From Bacteroidaceae bacterium (lineage in GTDB: Bacteria; Bacteroidota; Bacteroidia; Bacteroidales; Bacteroidaceae): a stretch of 64,000 nt of DNA. Every line of letters starts with the position of its first letter. Positions within the stretch are counted from its first letter, which is position 1. The stretch covers positions 50,507 to 114,506 of the forward strand of contig CAAGLA010000031.1 in assembly GCA_900770655.1 (NCBI GenBank). Direction: 5' to 3'. The position numbers and the translations under genes are program-made. The notes under the pieces are model-generated. The model made no database searches. It worked only from the letters and a program-made list of their open reading frames with translations, and was not told where the DNA came from. Below are positions 48,178 to 57,337 of this stretch, one piece after another.

Positions 48178-50803
48178 ATTTGCCTTTTACTATTCTCTTT
48201 ATGTCATTCAATTTATTCAGTGCCTCCAGCGGTGTGAGATTATTCACATCAATACCCAAAATCTCGTCGCGCACCTGAGACAGCACCGGGTCGTCGAGCT
48301 GGAAGAAATTGAGCTGAAGGCCTTCGCGGCTGTCGGCAATTTCGGCTGTGGGAGCGCCTTTCAGTTCCCCTCTGTTGTTGCCGGCTTCGAGTTTTTTGAG
48401 TATCTGCTCCGAACGCTTTACAATACTTTTGGGCATACCGGCGAGTTTTGCAACGTGTATACCGAAAGAGTGCTCGCTGCCGCCGGGCAAGAGCTTGCGA
48501 AGGAATATTACCTTACCGTCTTTTTCGCGTACCGATACATTGAAATTCTTTATGCGCGGGAAGCTCTTTTCCATTTCGTTTAGTTCGTGATAGTGGGTAG
48601 CGAATAGTGTACGTGCCTTTCCGCGTGAATATTCGTGTATATACTCCACTATTGCCCAAGCAATTGACATACCGTCGTATGTAGATGTTCCGCGCCCCAG
48701 CTCGTCGAACAGCACAAGGCTGTGTGCCGAAAGGTTATTGAGGATATTTGCGGCTTCGGTCATCTCTACCATAAATGTAGACTCGCCGGCCGAAATGTTG
48801 TCGCTTGCACCTACGCGGGTAAATATCTTGTCGACAAGGCCAATCCTTGCACTTTCGGCCGGTACAAAACAGCCTATTTGAGCCAAAAGGGTTATTAGCG
48901 CGGTCTGGCGCAGAAGAGCCGATTTACCGGCCATATTCGGTCCTGTGACAATTATTATCTGCTGTTTATCGTTGTCTAAGTAGAGGTCGTTGGGTATATA
49001 GCTCTCCCCTACCGCCATTTGGCGCTCTATTACGGGGTGACGCCCCTGCTTTATATCGAGAATATCGTCTTCGGTTATTGTCGGGCGTATATATTTGTAG
49101 GCCTTTGATATGTTTGCAAAGGATAGCAACACGTCGAGCCTTGCAAGATGTGACGCATTCACCTGTATTGCCGGTATGTATGCGGCCAAGTCTACTACAA
49201 GCGAGTTGAATATCTGTGTTTCGAGCGAGAGTATCTTCTCTTCGGCACCGAGTATCTTCTCTTCGTACTCCTTAAGTTCTTGTGTTATATAGCGCTCTGC
49301 ATTAACAAGTGTCTGTTTTCTTATCCACTCAGCCGGAACATTGTCTTTGTATGTGTTGCGTACTTCAATGTAGTAGCCGAAGACGTTATTGAAGGATATC
49401 TTAAGGCTTGGTATGCCTGTACGTTCGCTTTCGCGCTGCTGCAACTGCATAAGATAGTCCTTGCCGTTGTAGGCTATCTCGCGTAGCTCGTCGAGGCGTG
49501 TATCTACCCCGCCGGCCACTACCCCGCCTTTGTTAAGCAGTAGGGGAGGCTCGGGAACTATTTCGCGCGCTATTCTGTCGCGTATATCTTTGCAACAGTC
49601 GAGCTGAGCGCCTATTTGTTTTAAAATTTCGTTATCGGAGTTCTCACAGGCTATCTTTATAGGTTCTACCGCCTGAAGTGCGAGCTTCAACTGCACAAGT
49701 TCGCGCGGTGACACACGCCCCGCTGCAACTTTGGCAATTATGCGTTCGAGGTCGCCTATGAGCTGCAGTTGCTCCTCAACAATCTCGCGGAATTCGGGCT
49801 CACGGAAGTAGTATTCTACAATGTCGAGTCTCTCCTCAATAGGCTTCTTGTCTTTCAATGGAAATACCATCCAACGCTTGAGCAGGCGTGCACCCATTGC
49901 CGTGAGGGTACGGTCGACCACCGACAGGAGCGACGAACCGCCGTCGTGCATACTGCCAAGAAGTTCAAGGCTACGTATGGTGAACTTGTCCAACCGCACA
50001 TAGCGTTCCTCTTCAATGCGCGAGATATTGCGTATATGTGATATTTGGGTGTGCAGGGTTACACTCAGATAGTGCAGTACAGCGCCGGCAGCCACTACCC
50101 CACTGCGAAGGTGCGAAATGCCGAAACCTTTCAGGTTCTTTGTCTCGAAATGTTTTGTAAGCTTCTCGTTGGCAAATTCATCGGTAAAAGCCCAGTCGTC
50201 GAGTTCGAAGGTAAGGTATTTGCTGCCGAAACACTCCTCAAAACGGTTTTTGAGCCCTCGCTCGAAAAGAACCTCTTTGGGCCTGAAGTTAATGAGCAGC
50301 TTTTCAATATAGTCGTATGTGCCTTCGGCAACAAGGAACTCGCCTGTAGATATATCGAGGAACGATACGCCGCACATAGGCTTGCCGAAATGTACTGCAG
50401 CAAGGAAGTTGTTCTCTTTGTAATCGAGAACATTGTCGTTTATTGAAACGCCCGGTGTTACCAGTTCTGTTATTCCGCGCTTGACAAGTTTTTTTGTCAT
50501 CTTGGGGTCCTCGAGCTGGTCGCATATAGCAACCCTCTTGCCTGCACGCACCAGCTTGGGCAGGTAGGTGTCGAGTGCGTGGAAGGGAAAACCGGCCATC
50601 TCTATAGCCTTTGCAGTATCGCTCTTGCCGTTTGAACGTTTTGTGAGTGTTATACCCAATATTTCCGATGCAACAACAGCATCGGAACAGTATGTCTCAT
50701 AGAAATCGCCACAACGGAACAGAAGCACAGCATCGGGGTGCTTTGCTTTCAGTTCATAAAACTGGCGCATCATAGGGGTAAGAGCAGCTTCTTTTTCGGC
50801 CAT
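48176..50803 (-). CDS. mutS: DNA mismatch repair ATPase MutS
   Basis: 875 residues. The N-terminal mismatch-binding domain has LFRCGDFYETYCSDA, in which Cys replaces the Met of the usual FRMGDFYE and the following FYE keeps the Phe-x-Glu mismatch-reading pair region. Walker A is VTGPNMAGKSALLRQT and Walker B is LVLFDELGRGTSTYDGMS, with FATHYHELNEME after it. The helix-turn-helix dimer segment and a C-terminal tail NDIKRIVKGK complete it. It starts mismatch repair with MutL. A diverged copy of its final codons lies at 44059, beyond an island, so the 3' end of mutS has been a recombination point. Confidence 0.95.
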   Translation of the reverse strand: MAEKEAALTPMMRQFYELKAKHPDAVLLFRCGDFYETYCSDAVVASEILGITLTKRSNGKSDTAKAIEMAGFPFHALDTYLPKLVRAGKRVAICDQLEDPKMTKKLVKRGITELVTPGVSINDNVLDYKENNFLAAVHFGKPMCGVSFLDISTGEFLVAEGTYDYIEKLLINFRPKEVLFERGLKNRFEECFGSKYLTFELDDWAFTDEFANEKLTKHFETKNLKGFGISHLRSGVVAAGAVLHYLSVTLHTQISHIRNISRIEEERYVRLDKFTIRSLELLGSMHDGGSSLLSVVDRTLTAMGARLLKRWMVFPLKDKKPIEERLDIVEYYFREPEFREIVEEQLQLIGDLERIIAKVAAGRVSPRELVQLKLALQAVEPIKIACENSDNEILKQIGAQLDCCKDIRDRIAREIVPEPPLLLNKGGVVAGGVDTRLDELREIAYNGKDYLMQLQQRESERTGIPSLKISFNNVFGYYIEVRNTYKDNVPAEWIRKQTLVNAERYITQELKEYEEKILGAEEKILSLETQIFNSLVVDLAAYIPAIQVNASHLARLDVLLSFANISKAYKYIRPTITEDDILDIKQGRHPVIERQMAVGESYIPNDLYLDNDKQQIIIVTGPNMAGKSALLRQTALITLLAQIGCFVPAESARIGLVDKIFTRVGASDNISAGESTFMVEMTEAANILNNLSAHSLVLFDELGRGTSTYDGMSIAWAIVEYIHEYSRGKARTLFATHYHELNEMEKSFPRIKNFNVSVREKDGKVIFLRKLLPGGSEHSFGIHVAKLAGMPKSIVKRSEQILKKLEAGNNRGELKGAPTAEIADSREGLQLNFFQLDDPVLSQVRDEILGIDVNNLTPLEALNKLNDIKRIVKGK

Positions 50804-50838
50804 AAATATCGTATTGTCTTTACTTCTGAATAATTATG

Positions 50839-50846
50839 CGAAGATA
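50839..50846 (-). promoter_or_regulatory. -7 element for mutS
   Basis: On the minus strand TATCTTCG followed by C, 35 bp before the ATG at 50803. The TATCTTCGC variant again. Confidence 0.5.
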
Positions 50847-50908
50847 CGAAAAAATCCATAAGGAGGTATCACATATTACATTAATAAATGAAGAAAAATA
50901 TTCCCTTT

Positions 50909-51125
50909 TGAGCATTGGTTGTAAAAAACATTATATTTGCTAACGCGAAATAGGCTGCACTCGCTGTGAAATATTCAAGTAAACTTGATATTATTTCGCT
51001 CGTTTGCACTATCTTTGCAGTGCCGGTGGGGAGAAATTCATCGGTATATGAAAGCATTTTGTTTAAGTCCAAAAACTGAAATTTCGCCAAAATTTTAAAC
51101 AAGGGACTGGAGCAACCAATGCTCA
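50909..51125. repeat. 13-bp perfect inverted repeats flanking a promoter (possible invertible segment)
   Basis: TGAGCATTGGTTG at 50909-50921 is the exact reverse complement of the 13 bases at 51113-51125. The 191 bp between them contain the surface-protein promoter. Size and arrangement resemble phase-variable invertible promoters of Bacteroidales. No recombinase gene is present in the window. Confidence 0.45.
50945..51018 (+). promoter_or_regulatory. Surface-protein promoter within the recurrent promoter element
   Basis: -7 box TATCTTTG at 51010-51017. The upstream part has GCGAAATA and TATTTCGC arms around CAAGTAAACTTG, and matches the element before ruvB (10906-10977). A -33 TTTG at ideal spacing is not evident. 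Confidence 0.6.
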
Positions 51126-51393
51126 TTCTGTGTATATACCGCTTATGTGTGTTCTACGCATAGGCTATGTGTATATATCACGGCGTGGGAATATTGTTTC
51201 TTCACCGTTCATCTTGTTAGGGCGTTTGGCGATGCCTCAGTTTTGTGGACGTAAGGCGACAAAGTCTCACGTCTTTATTAATTGTATTGCCCGATGCCTG
51301 TGGCGCGCCAACCTCGTCTTTGAGAACGGTAACATCATTAGAAAAGCGTAAGACTATAAATAGCGGAAATTATTAACCTAAATTTATAGTTAT
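51126..51393 (+). other. Long 5' leader of the BspA-like gene
   Basis: About 375 bases separate the -7 box at 51010 from the ATG at 51394. The stretch has higher G+C than nearby intergenic DNA, with blocks such as GGGCGTTTGGCGATGCC and GTGGACGTAAGGCGAC. A 73-codon frame at 51130-51351 lacks a ribosome-binding site and any recognisable domain, so I treat the region as an untranslated, possibly structured leader. Confidence 0.45.
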
Positions 51394-53130
51394 ATGAAAC
51401 ACAATTATTTAAAACATCTATTCACAGCATTGCTAATGCTGTGTGCAACAGCGGTGGCAGCCCACGACTTTGAGGTGGGTGGTATTTATTACAACATCCT
51501 GTCCCCGGAGGACAAGACTGTGGCGGTGACCTTTAAAGGAACATCTTGTTATGAATATTCAAATGAATACACCGGCGGTGTAGTAATCCCTCAAAGTGTT
51601 ACTTATAATGGTAGCACCTACAGCGTAACAAGCATTGGAGAGGAAGCGTTTCAATTTTGCACAGGGCTTACAAGTATTGAAATCCCTAACAGCATTACAA
51701 GCATTGGACGTTATGCATTTTATGAATGTAGTAGTCTTACAAGCATTGAAATCCCAAACAGCGTTACAAGCATTGGATATCATGCGTTCCATAATACTGC
51801 TTGGTATAATAATCAGCCCGATGGTGTAATATATGTTGAAGATTTTCTTTATGCATATAAAGGATCAATGCCCTACAACGCTTCAATTATTGTTAAAGAT
51901 GGAACTTTGCGTATTGCTGGTGGAGCATTCAATTCCTGCGAATACCTTAGAAGCATTACAATCCCAAACAGCGTTACAAGCATTGGAGATGATGCGTTCT
52001 CTTATTGCACCGGTCTTACCAGCGTTGTAATTCCCAATAGTGTTACAAGCATTGGAGATGGTGCGTTCTATAACTGCACTGGCCTTAAAAGCATTGCAAT
52101 TGGCAACAGCGTTACAAGCATTGGAGATTATGCGTTCGCTCATTGCACCGGACTTACAAGTGTTGTAATTGGTAACAGCGTTACAAGCATTGGAGATGAT
52201 GCGTTCTCTAATTGCACCGGTCTTACCAGCGTTGTAATTCCCAATAGTGTTACAAGCATTGGGGAGTGGGCGTTCAATAATTGCTCTGGACTCACCAGCA
52301 TTGAAATTCCAAAAAATGTTACAAGCATTGGAAATTATGCGTTCAATAATTGCACAGGGCTTACAAGCATTACCTCTTTAATACCTGATGATAAATTATT
52401 TATTGTCGAATATAATACCTTTAGTGGTGTAGACAAAGCCACCTGTATCCTTTATGTCCCTTACGGTGCAAAAAAGACATACGCAAAAACCAGTTGTTGG
52501 CTTGAGTTTACTCATATTGTTGAACTTGAGCCAATTACCGAGATAACTGTTACTATTAACCAATATGGTAGCGCTACATATTGTTCTGAATATGCACTTG
52601 ATTTCAGCAATGTTGAGGGTTTGAAGGCGTATGCAGCAACTGGTTATAAATCAAATAGTCAGGTGGTAACATTGACAAGAGTGCAGACAGCCGAGGCTGG
52701 TATTGGTCTATTCTTAAAGGGTGAGCCGGGCGAGTATATAGTTCCTGTAATTGAAAGCACTGATGAGCACTCATTGAATATGCTCGTTGGTACACTTAAG
52801 CAGACAACCGTAAACAGCACCGATGGCGCAATGAGCAACTACAAGTTCACAATTGCCGAAGGCGATACTGCACCAATGTTCTACCCGTTTGAGGATAATA
52901 CTACACTGAGTGCCGGCAAGGCTTATTTGCAGATACCTACAGCGTGGTTGCCCGCGACAGCGCAGAAGTCTTTGAGCGCCCGCTTCGACGATGGCGAGAC
53001 AACAGACATTGATGAACTGAAAGGTGAGAGCGGAGAGGTGAAAACTATTTATGATTTACAGGGTCGTGTAGTTGAGAATCCAACAAGCGGCATCTACATC
53101 ATTGGTGGCAAAAAGGTAATAATAAAGTAA
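51394..53130 (+). CDS. BspA-like leucine-rich-repeat surface protein
   Basis: 578 residues with a signal peptide (MKHNYLKHLFTALLMLCATAVAA). About ten LRR_5-type repeats of 23 residues run from about residue 62 to 330, each built on the theme GLTSIEIPNSVTSIGxxAF. A beta-rich region follows, and the tail TIYDLQGRVVENPTSGIYII then GGKKVIIK is the C-terminal sorting-like motif common in Bacteroidales exported proteins. BspA-like proteins bind host or bacterial surfaces. The presence of porZ elsewhere fits secretion by a type IX system, but this is not proven for this tail. A 57-codon gene follows by 10 bp. Confidence 0.88.
   Translation: MKHNYLKHLFTALLMLCATAVAAHDFEVGGIYYNILSPEDKTVAVTFKGTSCYEYSNEYTGGVVIPQSVTYNGSTYSVTSIGEEAFQFCTGLTSIEIPNSITSIGRYAFYECSSLTSIEIPNSVTSIGYHAFHNTAWYNNQPDGVIYVEDFLYAYKGSMPYNASIIVKDGTLRIAGGAFNSCEYLRSITIPNSVTSIGDDAFSYCTGLTSVVIPNSVTSIGDGAFYNCTGLKSIAIGNSVTSIGDYAFAHCTGLTSVVIGNSVTSIGDDAFSNCTGLTSVVIPNSVTSIGEWAFNNCSGLTSIEIPKNVTSIGNYAFNNCTGLTSITSLIPDDKLFIVEYNTFSGVDKATCILYVPYGAKKTYAKTSCWLEFTHIVELEPITEITVTINQYGSATYCSEYALDFSNVEGLKAYAATGYKSNSQVVTLTRVQTAEAGIGLFLKGEPGEYIVPVIESTDEHSLNMLVGTLKQTTVNSTDGAMSNYKFTIAEGDTAPMFYPFEDNTTLSAGKAYLQIPTAWLPATAQKSLSARFDDGETTDIDELKGESGEVKTIYDLQGRVVENPTSGIYIIGGKKVIIK
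51577..52380 (+). repeat. 69-bp tandem repeats coding the LRR domain
   Basis: Near-identical units around ACAAGCATTGGAGATGATGC recur about ten times with a 69-bp period, interrupted once by an insert near 51800-51930. High identity between units implies recent expansion or gene conversion, so repeat number may vary between strains. Confidence 0.8.
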
Positions 53131-53140
53131 TTCCAGATAT

Positions 53141-53314
53141 ATGAAAAAGGGATATAAAAAACCATCAGCATTTGCTGTTCAGCTTGAAACAGAAGTAATA
53201 ATGACCACCACATCGGCTGAGCAGGGTAGTGCCAATGTTGGCAACAAGCCGGTTGGTGGCAACACCCCCGACCTCTCTGGTGGTAGCCGTGGCGAGTGGG
53301 GAAATTTGTGGTAA
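53141..53314 (+). CDS. 57-residue Gly/Trp-ended peptide following the BspA-like gene
   Basis: The frame starts at 53141: MKKGYKKPSAFAVQLETEVI, then a middle part and the end GGSRGEWGNLW and stop. It has no signal peptide or membrane segment. Short proteins that start MKKxYxKP and end with Gly-rich and Trp-containing tails are frequent downstream of surface-protein genes in Bacteroidales, as I recall, but no function is known to me. It lies 10 bp after the BspA-like stop and before a terminator, so it is cotranscribed. Confidence 0.6.
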   Translation: MKKGYKKPSAFAVQLETEVIMTTTSAEQGSANVGNKPVGGNTPDLSGGSRGEWGNLW

Positions 53315-53337
53315 CGATATTTAGATAAATATTGGTA

Positions 53338-53376
53338 GACGATTGCTGATGACAACAGCAATCGTCTTATTTTTAT
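53338..53376 (+). terminator. Terminator after the BspA-like operon
   Basis: GACGATTGCTG (53338-53348) pairs with CAGCAATCGTC (53356-53366), followed by a T-rich stretch. Confidence 0.85.
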
Positions 53377-53427
53377 ATCAATATTTCAAAAAATCCGAAC
53401 TTAAACCGTATTATTACTTTTTTTATA

Positions 53428-53435
53428 TATTTTTG
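53428..53435 (+). promoter_or_regulatory. -7 element for leuS
   Basis: TATTTTTG, a perfect TAnnTTTG, 59 bp before the ATG. Confidence 0.45.
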
Positions 53436-53494
53436 TAGGTTAAAGTGTTGGTAAACACGTTTTCACTATTTGAGATAATTAAAAATATAAATAT

Positions 53495-56326
53495 ATGGCA
53501 TACAATTTTAACGAGATTGAACAGAAGTGGCAAAAGAGATGGCAGGAAAACAAGACCTACAAAGTTGTTGAAAATGAGGACAAGAAGAAATTTTATGTTC
53601 TTAATATGTTCCCCTATCCTTCTGGTGCCGGGCTTCACGTAGGTCACCCGCTCGGGTATATCGCTTCCGATATTTTCGCACGTTTCAAAAGACTGCAGGG
53701 ATACAATGTGCTTAACCCAATGGGTTACGATGCATACGGTCTCCCTGCCGAGCAATATGCTATACAGACAGGTCAGCACCCTGCAATAACCACCGAACAG
53801 AATATAAGCCGTTATCGTGAGCAGCTCGACAAAATAGGTTTCTGTTTCGACTGGGACCGCGAGATAAGGACTTGCGATGCAGGCTATTATCACTGGACAC
53901 AATGGACATTCATAAAAATGTTCAACAGCTACTACGACAACGACGAAAAGTGTGCCAAGCCCATTGCAACCCTAATTGAAAAATTGGGTAAAGAGGGTAG
54001 TGCGGGTGTAAATGCTGCCTGCACAAATGAAATTACCGTTACTGCCGAGGAGTGGAACTCTATGAGCGAAATTGCGCAACAAGAACTGCTAATGAATTGG
54101 CGCATCGCATTCCTAAACGAGACAATGGTTAACTGGTGTCCTGCTCTGGGTACAGTGCTTGCCAACGACGAAGTTGTAGATGGCGTTTCTGAACGTGGCG
54201 GTTTCCCTGTTGTACAGAAGAAAATGAAGCAGTGGTGTCTAAGGGTTTCGGCATATTCACAGCGGTTGCTCGACGGGTTGGAAAAGATTGACTGGACCGA
54301 TTCCCTAAAAGAGACACAGCGTAACTGGATAGGCCGCAGCGAGGGTACAGAGATGCAGTTCCGCATTAAGGACAGCGATGTGGAATTTACAATATTCACA
54401 ACCCGTGCCGATACTATATTCGGTGTAACATTTATGGTTCTTGCCCCCGAAAGCGAACTTGTAGGCAAGCTCACATCGGCTGAACAGAAAGAGGCGGTCG
54501 AGGCCTACCTCGACAGAACAAAGAAACGCACAGAACGTGAGCGTATGATTGACCGCAACGTAACGGGTGTCTTCACCGGTTCATACGCCATTAACCCGAT
54601 AACAGGCGAGGAGATTCCTGTTTGGGTTAGCGACTATGTGCTTTCGGGTTATGGTACAGGCGCCATTATGGCCGTGCCAGCACACGACAGCCGCGACTAC
54701 GCCTTCGCAAAACATTTCGGGATAGAGATCAGGCCTCTTATCGAAGGTTGTGACGTAAGCGAAGAGAGTTTCGATGCAAAAGAGGGTATAATGACAAATT
54801 CGCCCACAGAGGCTTTTTCGGGCTGCAAGCTTAACCTTAATGGTCTCACCGTAAAAGAGGCTATTGCAACAACAAAGAAATATGTTACGGAAAACAAACT
54901 TGGCAGGGTAAAGGTAAACTACCGCTTGCGCGATGCAATATTCAGCCGTCAGCGCTACTGGGGCGAGCCGTTCCCAATATACTACAAAGAGGGTGTTCCA
55001 TACCCCATACCCGAAGAGGCGCTCCCGCTGGAATTGCCCGAAGTGGAGAAATTCCTCCCCACCGAGAGCGGAGAGCCGCCATTGGGTCACGCAAAGGTGT
55101 GGGCTTGGGACACTATAGCCAACTGCGTTACCGGCAAAGATAGGATTGACAATGTAACGGTGTTCCCTCTCGAGCTTAATACTATGCCCGGATTCGCCGG
55201 CTCCAGCGCATATTATTTGCGTTATATGGACCCTAAGAACCGGAATGCGCTTGTGTCGAAAGAGGCCGATGCCTATTGGCAGAATGTCGACCTCTATGTA
55301 GGTGGTACAGAGCACGCGACCGGCCACCTCATATATTCGAGATTCTGGAATATGTTCCTTTACGATTCGGGTGTAAGCATTAAGGAAGAGCCGTTCCAGA
55401 AACTTGTCAATCAGGGAATGATTCAAGGCCGAAGCAACTTCGTATACCGCATAAAGGATACAAATACCTTCGTTTCGCTGAATCTTTCAAAAGAGTACGA
55501 CGTTACACCTCTTCACGTAGATGTAAACATTGTCTCCAATGATATTCTCGACATAGACGCATTCCGCGCTTGGAGACCCGAATATGAAAATGCAGAATTC
55601 ATTCTCGAAGACGGAAAGTATGTATGCGGCTGGGCTGTTGAGAAGATGAGCAAGTCTATGTTCAACGTGGTTAACCCCGATACCATAGTAGAGAAATATG
55701 GTGCCGACACACTGCGCTTGTACGAAATGTTCTTGGGCCCGGTTGAGCAGTCGAAACCGTGGGACACCAACGGAATAGATGGTTGCCACCGATTCCTGCG
55801 CAAGCTGTGGGGAATGTTCTACGACAAGAACGACAACTACATTGTAACCGATGAAGAGCCTACAAAAGATGAACTCAAAGCCCTTCACAAGCTGCTTAAG
55901 AAGACAACTGAAGATATTCCGGCATTCTCCTACAATACCACAGTAAGTGCGTTTATGATATGCCTGAACGAACTCACTGCGCTCAAGTGCAACAAAAAGG
56001 CTGTTTTAGAGAATGTTATAGTTGTACTCTCTCCTTTTGCACCGCACATTTGTGAAGAGCTGTGGGAAGTGTTAGGGCACACAACGACAATATGCGATGC
56101 CAATTGGCCGGAATTCAACGAGGAGTACCTGAAAGAGGATACCATAAAGTATACCATTTCGTTCAACGGAAAGGCACGTTTCACTCTCGAATTTGCGGCC
56201 GATGCCACAAATGCCGATATTGAAGCCACAGTTCTTGCCAACGAAAACAGTCAAAAGTATATCGACGGTAAACCTATAAAGAAAGTTATTATAGTACCCA
56301 AAAAGATAGTCAACGTTGTTATCTGA
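53495..56326 (+). CDS. leuS: Leucyl-tRNA synthetase
   Basis: 943 residues. The class I HIGH motif appears as FPYPSGAGLHVGHPLGY and KMSKS as VEKMSKSMFNVVNPD. A CP1 editing domain is present (ITGEEIPVWVSDYVLSGYGT, then GAIMAVPAHDSRDYAFA with the editing Asp). WTQWTFIKMF and NWCPALGTVLANDEV are LeuRS landmarks. It is longer than the E. coli enzyme by about 80 residues, with an insertion between the two signature motifs around residues 660-710 (VSLNLSKEYDVTPLHVDVNI). It charges tRNA-Leu. The YitT-like gene follows after 30 bp. Confidence 0.96.
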   Translation: MAYNFNEIEQKWQKRWQENKTYKVVENEDKKKFYVLNMFPYPSGAGLHVGHPLGYIASDIFARFKRLQGYNVLNPMGYDAYGLPAEQYAIQTGQHPAITTEQNISRYREQLDKIGFCFDWDREIRTCDAGYYHWTQWTFIKMFNSYYDNDEKCAKPIATLIEKLGKEGSAGVNAACTNEITVTAEEWNSMSEIAQQELLMNWRIAFLNETMVNWCPALGTVLANDEVVDGVSERGGFPVVQKKMKQWCLRVSAYSQRLLDGLEKIDWTDSLKETQRNWIGRSEGTEMQFRIKDSDVEFTIFTTRADTIFGVTFMVLAPESELVGKLTSAEQKEAVEAYLDRTKKRTERERMIDRNVTGVFTGSYAINPITGEEIPVWVSDYVLSGYGTGAIMAVPAHDSRDYAFAKHFGIEIRPLIEGCDVSEESFDAKEGIMTNSPTEAFSGCKLNLNGLTVKEAIATTKKYVTENKLGRVKVNYRLRDAIFSRQRYWGEPFPIYYKEGVPYPIPEEALPLELPEVEKFLPTESGEPPLGHAKVWAWDTIANCVTGKDRIDNVTVFPLELNTMPGFAGSSAYYLRYMDPKNRNALVSKEADAYWQNVDLYVGGTEHATGHLIYSRFWNMFLYDSGVSIKEEPFQKLVNQGMIQGRSNFVYRIKDTNTFVSLNLSKEYDVTPLHVDVNIVSNDILDIDAFRAWRPEYENAEFILEDGKYVCGWAVEKMSKSMFNVVNPDTIVEKYGADTLRLYEMFLGPVEQSKPWDTNGIDGCHRFLRKLWGMFYDKNDNYIVTDEEPTKDELKALHKLLKKTTEDIPAFSYNTTVSAFMICLNELTALKCNKKAVLENVIVVLSPFAPHICEELWEVLGHTTTICDANWPEFNEEYLKEDTIKYTISFNGKARFTLEFAADATNADIEATVLANENSQKYIDGKPIKKVIIVPKKIVNVVI

Positions 56327-56356
56327 TAATAATCAATCGTTTTAAAATTCTTCATT

Positions 56357-57337
56357 ATGCCTAAACGATTTATACCAAGACCCACAATTATGAGTGAATT
56401 CAAGAATTACCTCATGATTACATTAGGCTTGTCTATTTATGCCTTCACTTGGAAGTTCTTTATGGCCCCTTATCAGTTCGTGACAGGAGGCATAACGGGT
56501 GTCGGAGGTATTGTAGAGTACACAACGGGTATTCCTATGCAGTATACCTATTTTGCAATTAATATTATACTTATATTGATTGCTATACAGCAGCTTGGAC
56601 TGAAGTTCTGTATTAAGACCATTTATGCCATTGCTGTAATGACGCTTGCACTCGAATTCTTCGGGTATGTGTTCGAGACTTGTCCTACAGCCTACGACAT
56701 TCTTGGCCCCGACAAGCAGCTGGAAGCCTGTATCGTAGGTTCTATATTCATTGGTATGGGTATTGCGTTCTGCTTCCTTAGTAACGGCAGTACAGGAGGT
56801 GTAGATATAATTGCTGCTATTGTAAACAAATACAAGGATGTAAGCTTCGGGCGTGCAATGCTATACGTCGATTCCTGTATTGTAATAAGCAGTTTCTTTA
56901 TAGTACCGAACGGAAGCCTTTCCATTAGTCTGCAGAAGGTATTCTACGGTTTTATAAACCTTGTAATAGTGAATGTTTCGCTCGACTATCTTGTGAACAG
57001 TAACCGTCAAATGGTGCAGTTCTTCATTTTCTCAAGCAAGTACGACGAAATTGGCTACTATATAACCCGTCACCTGAAAAGGGGGGTTACATTGCTCGAT
57101 TCCATTGGTTACTATTCGGGAAAAGAGGGTAAGGTTGTGACAACAATAGCGCGCGCAAACCAAGCGAACCAGTTGTTGAGTGCTGTAAAGCAAATAGACC
57201 CAAATGCTCTTATTTCACAGTCAAAGGTAATGGCTGTTTACGGTAACGGGTTCGACAAGATAAAAGCAAAAGCTAAGGCTGTGAAATTCGATGAAAACGA
57301 ACCAAGAGAACTGAACAGAGAGAAAAAAGAGGTATGA
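56357..57337 (+). CDS. YitT-family membrane protein (DUF161/DUF2179)
   Basis: 326 residues; an internal ATG at 56390 is an alternative start. Five or six hydrophobic segments precede residue ~220 with YQFVTGGITGVGGIVEYTTG and CFLSNGSTGGVDIIAAIVNK, the repeated GG-rich loops of the YitT family. The C-terminal soluble DUF2179 part follows (DEIGYYITRHLKRGVTLLDS, then AVKQIDPNALISQSK). Its transport or signalling role is unknown. It overlaps rdgB by 4 bp (ATGA), so the two are coupled. Confidence 0.87.
   Translation: MPKRFIPRPTIMSEFKNYLMITLGLSIYAFTWKFFMAPYQFVTGGITGVGGIVEYTTGIPMQYTYFAINIILILIAIQQLGLKFCIKTIYAIAVMTLALEFFGYVFETCPTAYDILGPDKQLEACIVGSIFIGMGIAFCFLSNGSTGGVDIIAAIVNKYKDVSFGRAMLYVDSCIVISSFFIVPNGSLSISLQKVFYGFINLVIVNVSLDYLVNSNRQMVQFFIFSSKYDEIGYYITRHLKRGVTLLDSIGYYSGKEGKVVTTIARANQANQLLSAVKQIDPNALISQSKVMAVYGNGFDKIKAKAKAVKFDENEPRELNREKKEV

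Noticed and set aside
51130..51351. A 73-codon frame in the leader of the BspA-like gene
   Set aside because: No ribosome-binding site, no domain, and it lies between promoter and start codon; treated as untranslated leader.
51577..52380. Regular repeats that could be taken for a CRISPR array
   Set aside because: The 69-bp units are contiguous, in frame and code for LRR_5 repeats; there are no unique spacers.
54581..55426. A 281-codon minus-strand frame inside leuS
   Set aside because: Antisense shadow of a clear synthetase gene with no start signal or domain.
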